Of a DNA stretch of 17,477 nt, positions 10,107 through 17,477 are shown piece after piece; the stretch's first letter is position 1, and the number at the start of each line of letters is the position of its first letter. Location: NCBI GenBank assembly GCA_018398765.1, contig JAHBMJ010002598.1, positions 1-17,477 on the forward strand, given 5' to 3'. The notes below the pieces were generated by a model. It made no database searches. It saw nothing but the letters and a program-made list of their open reading frames with translations, and was not told the DNA's origin. The stretch is from Chromera velia (taxonomy: Eukaryota; Sar; Chromeraceae). The translations under genes and the position numbers were made by a program.

Positions 10107-11420
10107 AGTAGGTTAAATCATCTTAAATCTAGTCTTAAATTAACACTCCACAATTAAAACATATGTTTTACAACTCACATACCAAACAAAATAAAAATAA
10201 ATGGTATTGAATGAATGAATGAAGTTGGCTTTGCTAAACTGGAGCCGTGCTCCCAGCAGCCCATGTTCATGTAAGAGATCGTCAATCACTCAACTCTAGA
10301 GATAAGGCTAAGCGCGAGATCCCCTGAAGTGCTCGCTTGGTGAGGGATGAGGGATTTATTGGTACCTACATGTAAGCACTAGTGCCGTTTTGTCTTGGTC
10401 GCTCAAAACAAATGGCACAGAGTTTATGTTCATCATTACTGAGGCATCAGACCACGAGTCCCTGGTCCGCGACCCGCCTAGAATTTTTCTTAGGCCGTTT
10501 TCAATCGATCTTTTTATTCTTCAAGACACAACGTTTAATTCTTGTTGTATGAGAAAAGGTACAGTCCAGGGTATGATTATTGATTTATCATCACTCGTAT
10601 GACAAGATCAAGATCAAAAAACTACAGAAAACCTCTTTATGGCTGCTGTTTTCCTGGTTTTACTGTCAAACAGAGATAAAAAAGGTAAAGAATAAATTTT
10701 AAAGATTCAAAAAAAAAGTTTGATAAAGAGAATGGAGAAGAATTAAGAAAATGATAAAAGTAAGATTGAAAGATTCAGTTTTTTTTGTTTACTTTTGTTA
10801 ACTTTTGTTTATCTCTCTGTCTTCTATCTACTTCCATCCATCTGAACGGGTCGATTTTTCTTCGTTCCCTTCTCTCAAAGGAGCGATGGGCTTTAATGCA
10901 GTAATAATACTCCAGGTATTATTACTCCTCTCTCTTCTGGTTGGGTCGGACTCCTTACTTTTTCTAACTTTTTCGGTTCCGCACTCAGTGATTGGCAACT
11001 CAATGATACTCAATGACAAACAAAAACATATAAGGAGAAAGAGCGAAATACCTCGGCGCGCAATGTGCGCCCATGCATGCATGCACGCACGCACTCTCAT
11101 GTGCAGAGCGCATGCATGCAGCATTGCATGCAACACAACACGAATAAGGTCAGATAAAAGCACAATGCATTCAATGGCAAAGACAAAACTAAAACAGTCC
11201 ACTTCATTCAAGAGCACTCTCGATCAACTGTTCAATTTCTATCTGAAAAACATGGAGCAGGACGGCCGACTGTCCCTGACGAGCCTCTGAAGTCTGCATT
11301 CGTTTGTTCTCCTGATAGAAAGCTTAAGATATATACGCGTCAAAATTCACAGAGACGAGACACTTCCGGGAAAACATCCTCAGAAGCACTCTCAAACTCC
11401 CTTCTGCGTATACAGTACTC
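10107..11420. other. AT-rich spacer with palindromes and TGCATGCA clusters, no supported gene
   Basis: It contains a 16-bp palindrome at 10155-10170, an 11-bp-stem hairpin at 10900-10926, near-tandem GTTTACTTTT/GTTAACTTTT units at 10787-10806, and TGCATGC repeats at 11074-11132. A plus-strand reading from an ATG at 10886 to 11290 begins with a Leu-rich, signal-like core, but its middle encodes only the TGCATGC repeats (CAHACMHARTLMC), so I do not call it a gene. TATATAC at 11331-11336, about 85 nt before the MYND gene ATG, is a possible TATA element. Confidence 0.4.
10900..10926. repeat. Perfect inverted repeat, 11-bp arms
   Basis: AGTAATAATAC (10900-10910), loop TCCAG, then the exact reverse complement GTATTATTACT (10916-10926). 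It could form a hairpin in RNA or DNA. No T-run follows, so a terminator role is not indicated. Confidence 0.9.
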
Positions 11421-12587
11421 ATGGCTGCGCATCTGAGTAACAAAGTCACGCAGAGGAATGAAGAGGCTAGTGAGGAGGTCGAAGATGGGGTTGAAAAGGA
11501 TTGGACTCCGGCCGTGAGTGTGCGGTGTAAGTGGTGTTGGAAAGACACGACTGAGGCCTGCGTTTCCAAGATGAAGCAGTGTTCTCAATGCCAGTCTGCA
11601 TTCTACTGCGGAGCCACGTGCCAGAAAACCCACTGGGAGGCTGACAAGCAAAGGCCACAAGTTTATCTGCACAAACTTGTCGAAGAACCCCAACGGAGGT
11701 TGGGGTTTCGTGCCCATGCCTGACGATCTCCCGGACCTTCACGATCCTGTACCCCCCTACGCAATAGAAGCACTGCGGGAGGGTAAGGGGAAGGACATAG
11801 GCAGCAATACAGACGCACTCGCATCTCTGAACGTTACACGGGGTCGTTGGGGGGAGACTGTGCTCCACATTGCGGTTATTTTGGGAGACGTTGACGTTGT
11901 GCCTGCCATTTTGCGTGCGGGGGCGTTCGTTGACTCAGAGGATTGCAGGATGAACACTCCCTTGTACTATGCATGCACACACCCAGGGGAGGGGGACAAG
12001 GAGCTTGATGAAGATTGTCACATTGCGATGGCCACCTTCTACTTGACTACGGGGCTGAGCCCATGAAACAGGGGGGGATCACAGGGAGACGGACATTTGA
12101 GGCGGCAAGAGACCGGGACTTAGACCGGCTGGCGGCAGTTATCGAGAACCACCCTCTCACAGCCGTACGACGAGAGGTTCGCCGTGCGGCAATGAGCGAC
12201 ACCCCCCTCCCACCTGCACTCTCGCCATGTGTGCGTAAGCTCTCAGACGTCATCTGGCGCGCCCTTACCGTATGGTGGTTTGGGAACCCCGCGCGTCACA
12301 ACATGATGCAGGGGCTGGTCCCCCATCCCGAGCTCTTCCACCGCTACGATGGCACACACGCGACCATCGAGTCCATGTACCGAGACGTGGCCCACCGCCA
12401 CGGGATGTTCCTCAGGGCGCTCTATGGTCTTGCAGAAGTGCCTATCCCGAAGGGGCATATTCTGGAAGGAGGGGCAGCCACCGAAGGCTCAGTATCAACT
12501 GAGGAGAAGGACGAGGGAGAAGAGATGGGAAAGGGGGAAGGAAAGGAAGATCAGCAGGGAGAAGGGGTAAATGGTGACTCTTGCTAA
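11421..12587 (+). CDS. MYND zinc-finger / ankyrin-repeat protein, two frameshifts
   Basis: ATG at 11421 and TAA at 12585-12587, without introns. The MYND finger has C36-x2-C39, C54-x2-C57, YC63, C67-Q68 and W72; its last pair, HKFIC, is read only after moving forward one base near 11645-11655. Ankyrin repeats follow: GETVLHIAVILGDVDVVPAI is the clearest, then TPLYYACTHP. The next repeat end, LLLDYGAEP, returns to the first frame near 12036-12042. The C-terminal third has no named domain (VWWFGNPARHNM, RHGMFLRALYGLAEV) and ends in a Glu/Gly/Lys low-complexity tail. MYND fingers bind proline-rich peptides and ankyrin repeats bind proteins, so a scaffold role is likely. The two shifts are opposite (one extra base, then one missing) and could be true lesions or assembly errors. 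Lack of introns beside intron-rich neighbours hints at a retrocopied family member (inference). Confidence 0.8.
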
Positions 12588-13691
12588 AGATATCGAAGGA
12601 AAGGATGCATGAGTGAATTCAAATCTGAACCAATAAAACCCCTAAAACAAGCCAGGACACGGTTGGTCTTACCCAAGGTCTTACCTCTGTCCTGGACGGG
12701 CAGAGTGGTGGATATATGCGAGCATCTTCGCCATACAAAAAATCTTCAGGGAGAAATTTTCTTAGTGTATGAATTAGTGCCGAGCATTTGATAATATATG
12801 TGTTGAGCACTGTCACATGCATGGCATTGTGCTTATACGATCGTGCGTATTGCATTGTATGTCGTAACTAGATAGCATACATAAGGGTGTGTGAGGTTCG
12901 TCCCAGGGTTTATCGAAGACATGCTGCCTGTGAGTGTGGACTTAGAGCAACAATTCCAGGAATAAATACATACAAAGAGGAATGGATCAATATTACTGTT
13001 AAGGAGAGTATCCAGTGTCATCTACCCGTTTATCCAGCTAGTAGCTAATCCAGGAAAGAGCTGTACGCTGCCAAAGCTTTCATAAAAAAAGTTCACAAAA
13101 AAAAAGACCTAAAAAATCATGAATAGTGCATAACTAACATTGAATACACAAAAGAACTGCATGCACTTCAAGATTTTATAAACTTTATGTTTGTCATCTT
13201 ATGCATTTAACTAGGCGTTTAACTTCTTCTAAGTAGGATCCCAGTAAGCTTTGCACGGTAAAACTCTATAAAATATCAGTAAAAGTATATGTCAGAGTTT
13301 TTTTTTATAACTTTTTTTTATAAATCTTTTTCCGTTATAAACCTATCTCAGTAGAAGGTCACTGATCGAAGCTGAGTAGAACTGTAGAAGTAAACTTATG
13401 AACTTTATACATGATATCATCTAACTTTAATGTTGCGTTTATGCATGTTTCTTACTTAAAAAATAAAAGCCTAGTTAAAAGCGCTGATTTGTTCATAGGT
13501 TTAAACGCAAAACAATTAGAACATTGACGCCAAGTTTTAACTGTCTTCACTTTACGACTTTAGTTTACGCTAAAGTTCACGAGTCACTGTTCTGGTCTTT
13601 TGTATTGCTTGTGGAAGATGCCAGTGTAGTAATAACTGATGTACATGATGCCATAAAGTGGTTTGCCGCTTCTGGAGTCGACTACCTCAGG
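12588..13691. other. AT-rich spacer, no supported gene
   Basis: This lies between the convergent MYND gene and RPC4, so it should hold both 3' ends. AATAAA at 12632-12637 is 45 nt after the MYND stop. From 13080 to 13510 the sequence is strongly AT-rich with T and A runs and an 11-bp inverted repeat (13206-13216 with 13469-13479). Small open frames were examined and show no protein-like features that I trust. Confidence 0.45.
12632..12637 (+). terminator. Candidate polyadenylation signal AATAAA
   Basis: AATAAA is 45 nt downstream of the MYND/ankyrin gene stop, on the sense strand. Use of this hexamer in the source organism is assumed, not known. Confidence 0.3.
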
Positions 13692-15974
13692 TCACGTCAT
13701 CTCTACGTCTCCATTCCCCCCCTCTTTCCCCTTTTCCTTTCCATCCTCTTCTTCTGCCCCCTCATTGGCCTCAAAGAGATCGTCTCTGTCGTTCCACTTG
13801 GCCAGCGCGCTGTTGTGAGGAGCCTCCGCGATCACCTGCAGAGCAGTGAGGGGGGCGGCACGCGTGAATGCGGCGCAGAGGGAAAGGCACTGACGCACGC
13901 AACAATCGATAGGTCCTTTGTGAGAACTTCCGTCGCGGTAGCTGCTTCTTAAGGATTTCCATCCTTTTCACTCGACGACAAGGCCATGCTCTCTACAGCT
14001 ATACGTTGATCGAGCCTCCAGAGAGCAGGAAGACAAGAGATCAAAGCCTTGTCTCCATGTCAGCGGTAGAAGCATCCGGGAGGGGCGGGTTCAACGGAAA
14101 GAACGGGGCGAGGCATGAAGAGACAGAGAGTGTGCATGAACAGTGACACTTTTTTCCTTCCGCACAGCTGGAGAAGGAAGGAAGGGTACAAACAGCCGCG
14201 CACTTAATCCCTCACCTGATCCAAGATGCTCTCAACATCCGGAGTCACCACCATGCGCTTCGTGGGCCTCCCTGCATATTTCGCATCCATACTTATAATC
14301 AGCCTTTGTTCATTTTTCTGCCGGAAACCTTCAAAAAAGACAGAGAAAGAAACCAAAACAGAGCGGCCGAACTCAGAATTCTGCCATCGAAGGGAGACGA
14401 GAACGAAGACACACACAGACAGTCTGCGTACCCCCCAATCTCCCTCCCACCCACCAACCGAGAACAACGAGCTCCTCTGTCAGAAGACAGGCGACGTCCT
14501 GCAGCAACAGCGAGAGAGCCAGGGGGGAACGAGAGAGAAGAAGAGGAAGAAAGGCGCTATGAACCCAGGTGCAGAAGAACAGAATCACACAAAGCCAAGA
14601 GGGGTTCACTGGGATCAGACGGGGACACAGACATACGCGTGGAGTGAGAACGGGAATCGGAAAAATAATGTAAAGCCCAGTCACGCTGAAAGAAATCAAT
14701 CCACCGACAGATGAAAACAAAAGCTTGCCGCTCTACCCGTTCGTCCCTTTTATCCCGACCAGTCGCATGATTGCCGGTGCAAACCTAGCATTCCATTCAA
14801 ACTCTTCATGTGTCTGATTGCTTGCATGTATGCATGCATACATGCATGCAAGCCCACCTGTGCGAAATGCACATCGCTGCCCGCGTCGACCCTGAACAGA
14901 TGAGAGCCCAGCTGCAGCCTCGCCTTTCCGCTCTTATGCACCCTCAAAGTCCCTAGCTTCCCTGCATTCATGCACGCAAACGAGGGCAGATGAGGCTGGC
15001 AAGGAGGCAGCCGGACAGTCAGTCAACCAAGCGGGTCTCTTTTTCTCTTTTGCTTTCCTTCTAGCTTGCGTGAGAATGAACACAAAAATCCCTGTCGTCT
15101 GTCACACACGGAATACTTGCTCTTTTTTGCACAGAGGGGCGGACAGAGAGGCACCGAACAGCTAAACAAAATGGAAAGAAGGGGGAGGAAGTAGACCCTC
15201 TGTGCAGAGTCACGCTGACATAAGAACAGCAATGAATGACTCACACGACTTTTCTCTCTCCTTCAAGAAGCCGACCCACCCGGGGGGATGTCCTCTATGC
15301 GGGACGGCCGGTAGTCGTCTAGTGCTCTGCTGGCTGCGGCTGAGGCTGCACACAATTAAGAGAGACGGCACAGGGCAGGGGTCAGGGAACGAATGCCGTC
15401 GGGAGGAACTGACCAAGAGACGGGGGGAGAAGCAAATGTTCATGTCGGTTGAAGAGAATCAATCGGGTACGTATCATCACCAGGAAAGAAAGAAAAAAGA
15501 AAAGAAGGGAACGGAAGACGAACACGAAAAACAAAAATGCAAAAACGCACGACTGGCCACTAAGTAGAGGTCAACTGGAGGGAGGTCTCTTGTACTGACC
15601 CGCTCCTGATCGGTCCTTGTTTTCCTTTTCCTCTCCTGCGCCTCCCTCTCTTCCTGAACTATTCAGATTGTCCTTCTCTTTGTCTTTCGGAGCACGAAGG
15701 ATTACCGAGGGCAAAACGGAGGGCAGTTGAACAACCATCATCAGATCGCCGTCTTCATCTTCTCTGCAGGGACTCATTACACAATCAAGAAGAGATTCAT
15801 GCGGACAGAGAAGGAGTCGGGCACAAAAGAAGGCGAATGAGATCGCCAGACAGACTTGGAGACGCACGCACACGCGCTCTGACAGACAGACAGACAGACA
15901 GACGGACAGACAATATGTTTTTTCCCCTCCTTTTTTTCATGAACACAACAGACAAAAAGAAAGACAGACAGACG

Positions 15975-16012
<38 letters not shown>

Positions 16013-17461
16013 AACGCACGCACGCACGCACAGACAGAGAGAGACAGACAATCTCGGAGGGCACCCTGATTTCTCCACTCACTGACTCGTCTCTGGTGAA
16101 CAGTCCCGCTGCGCTTCTGTTGGCCTCGTCTATCGCCTTCACTGTCGGTCGCTTGCTTTTCCTCAGAGCCCCCATCGGCGTCCTCCCCCTCTCCTGAGGG
16201 CTCCCAGAGGGACTCCCCGAGGGGCTCTCCGACTGGGCTTGGGGGTATCCGGGGACGGGGGGGGACTGCACAGGATGTGATGGGGGGGGGGGTAGGGAAG
16301 AGAAAGAGGAGGGGGAGAGCAACAGAAGCAGATGTGAGGAGAACGAGGGCCGATGGATGAATAAGTGAACGAATAAGGGAATGACTCATTGATTGAATAA
16401 AATGATCAAACAACAGACGTATGGATGGAGTAGGCCCTACGGAGTTATTGGAGGGCCATCTTTCGATATAGGTATCAGAGTTCGTTGCGACCTACCTTCC
16501 TGCGATCTTTCGATCTCTCTTGAGCACAAAGAGCTGGACAGAAGTTTGCATGAGCCTAGCAGTCGGCTGCTGTCTTTCCTTTCGTCCCGTCATTCTATCA
16601 CTGGGGTGGAATTTTCTTTCTCAAGATCAATTTGTCTTTTTTGATTCCTGTCTCTTTCTTTTTCTGTCCCCCGCTTTGTCTCTTCTCCTGTCTGTCGACC
16701 TGCCCTCCTGTCTGTCTGTCTGTCTGACCATTTCCTGTTCATCCAGCTCTTCTCTCTCCACAAACGGGAGCGTTGTGGGTCTGTACGAGAAAGCGCCGCC
16801 GTCTGCCCCTGGTCCTTCTGCCCAGGAGAGATTTTGGAGATCTAGGCTGCGTCCCTCCTTCTTCTCCTTCTTGCGCGGCATGTAGCTGGAACGAAGGGGG
16901 GAACAACCCAGGGAGGGAAGGGAGGACACGGATTGGCACAAGGAGGCACAATTGAGAAGACGAATGGATGCAGAGACAGAGAGAGAGAGAAAGAGATGGA
17001 TTGAACAGGAAGAGGGGGATGTGGGCAGAAATTGCAAGCATACAGATAGAGATAAAGTGGAGGGAGGACAAGTGCAAGCGTACATTTTTTGCACACAAGA
17101 GAGAGAGAGAGAGCGACAGACCGAAAAAAGCTCTGAGGAACAGCTCTTCTCTCTCCCTGTCCGAAAGCTCCTCTTCTGTCCCTGTCTCTGTCTTTATCTC
17201 CAAACCGATCTCTCCTATGCCCCCCCTCCCCTGGCCCCCTGTCTCCAATCAGTTGTGTCTTGAACTGCGCACTCCTCAACCACTGCATCACAGAGGACCC
17301 CGATCCTCCGGCACTCGACGCCGCTGCTGCAGCCCCATCCCCCCCCCCGAAACCCCCCCCAGGAAGGGGCGACGCCCCCTGAGGTCTCCGATTCAAATTC
17401 ACATTCAAATTAGGCGCAAACGGCGCAAGCCTCGGCACGGTACCTCCCATTCCCATCCCCC
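13692..17461 (-). CDS. RPC4: RNA polymerase III subunit RPC4 (POLR3D/Rpc53), 8 exons
   Basis: Minus-strand exons: 17461-17122, 16885-16729, 16265-16087, 15763-15600, 15345-15280, 14961-14858, 14317-14216, 13835-13692 (TGA). All phases match. From ATG 17456 the product is 416 residues, close to yeast Rpc53 and human RPC4. Family landmarks in order: PRLAPFAPNLNVNLNRRP (N-terminal FxPN block), a Gly/Ala linker, an RD-rich basic stretch (DKDRDRDRRG), LMMVVQLPSVLP at 231-242 (the FQLPxxLP block), IPPGKLGTLRVHKSGK at 298-313 (the Rpc53 signature, nearly identical to the fungal GKxGxxRVHKSGK), and MVVTPD at 357-362. In Pol III, RPC4 pairs with RPC5 as a TFIIF-like module for termination and reinitiation. 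It carries an unusual extension of about 47 residues with an acidic tail. CTGCAG just before 17461 could mean a further 5' exon outside the window. Confidence 0.92.
14823..14846. repeat. 24-bp perfect palindrome built from TGCATG units
   Basis: The sequence equals its own reverse complement over 24 bases and is centred on ATGCAT, with a further TGCATGCA overlapping its right edge. It lies in RPC4 intron 6, about ten bases inside the donor at 14857-14856. Confidence 0.9.
15881..15912. repeat. (GACA)n tetranucleotide repeat in RPC4 intron 3
   Basis: GACA units on the plus strand with one GACG interruption; on the RPC4 sense strand they read TGTC, a pyrimidine-rich tract upstream of the exon 4 acceptor. 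Confidence 0.9.
15982..16031. repeat. (AC)n and (ACGC)n microsatellites in RPC4 intron 3
   Basis: AC dinucleotides at 15982-16007 and ACGC units at about 16014-16031. On the RPC4 sense strand these read GT and GCGT. They lie about 60-100 nt after the exon 3 donor. Confidence 0.9.
16282..16292. repeat. G11 run (C11 on RPC4 sense strand)
   Basis: On the RPC4 sense strand this is a C11 tract within a longer pyrimidine stretch directly upstream of the exon 3 acceptor GTGCAG, so it acts as a classical polypyrimidine tract. Confidence 0.85.
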
Positions 17462-17477
17462 CTGCAGATGCTGACGC

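Noticed and set aside
10886-11290. Candidate small secreted protein
   Set aside because: The hydrophobic start is plausible, but the centre encodes only TGCATGC repeats and there is no homologue or splice support.
13524-13952. 142-residue plus-strand open frame
   Set aside because: Its right half is antisense to the last RPC4 exon, which has strong support. The left part reads smoothly (VITDVHDAIKWFAASGVDYL) but has no start context or homologue that I recognise.
15881-16031. Direct repeats that might suggest a CRISPR array
   Set aside because: They are simple tetra- and dinucleotide microsatellites inside an intron, with no spacers.
15937-16413. Alternative acidic frame through RPC4 exon 3 (GEGEDADGGSEEK)
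   Set aside because: It looks protein-like, but it does not match the phase of exon 2 or exon 4; the chosen frame joins both through GTCAGA and GTCAGT donors.

Overview
This is a nuclear segment of a protist with many small, phase-consistent spliceosomal introns. The likeliest source is an alveolate with a complex plastid, and a chromerid such as Chromera velia fits best. That is an inference from four things: a protein with a bipartite plastid leader (signal peptide, then Phe at the cleavage site), a MYND-zinc-finger/ankyrin gene, a decayed Ty1/copia element, and frequent TGCATGC motifs like those bound by ApiAP2 factors. No species marker is present.

Layout. 1-2230: a decayed copia pol (integrase/RT linker, reverse transcriptase, RNase H, + strand) entering from the left edge, followed by a polypurine tract and probable 3' LTR start near 2340. 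2690-2941 (-): a short Cys-rich fragment resembling a CRC/TSO1 (CXC) domain. 3107-3757 (-): the last three exons of an unrecognised spliced gene. 4243-4340: a TATA-like and CpG-rich candidate promoter. 4682-8858 (+): an eight-exon gene for a 460-residue, probably plastid-targeted protein of unknown function. 8859-9794: pyrimidine-rich flank without a gene. 9795-10106 (-): a weak small ORF. 10107-11420: AT-rich spacer with palindromes. 11421-12587 (+): an intronless MYND/ankyrin gene carrying two opposite single-base frameshifts. 12588-13691: AT-rich spacer. 13692-17461 (-): an eight-exon gene for the RNA polymerase III subunit RPC4 (POLR3D/Rpc53), essentially complete.

The two long genes were rebuilt by hand by joining exons at GT..AG sites so that every codon phase matches; both close perfectly (1383 nt, and 1251 nt from the proposed ATG). 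The donors found this way are unusual: GTCAGT or another GTC start dominates, with a smaller GTGGGY class, and acceptors are nearly always TGCAG.

The genes do not form a pathway; they are neighbours in ordinary nuclear DNA. I saw no CRISPR array, tRNA, rRNA or obviously new multi-gene system. The most interesting signals are the splice-site grammar, the CT bias of intron sense strands that tracks gene direction, a long TG tract beside one 3' splice site, the unknown plastid-targeted protein, and the hidden spliced gene at 3107-3757.
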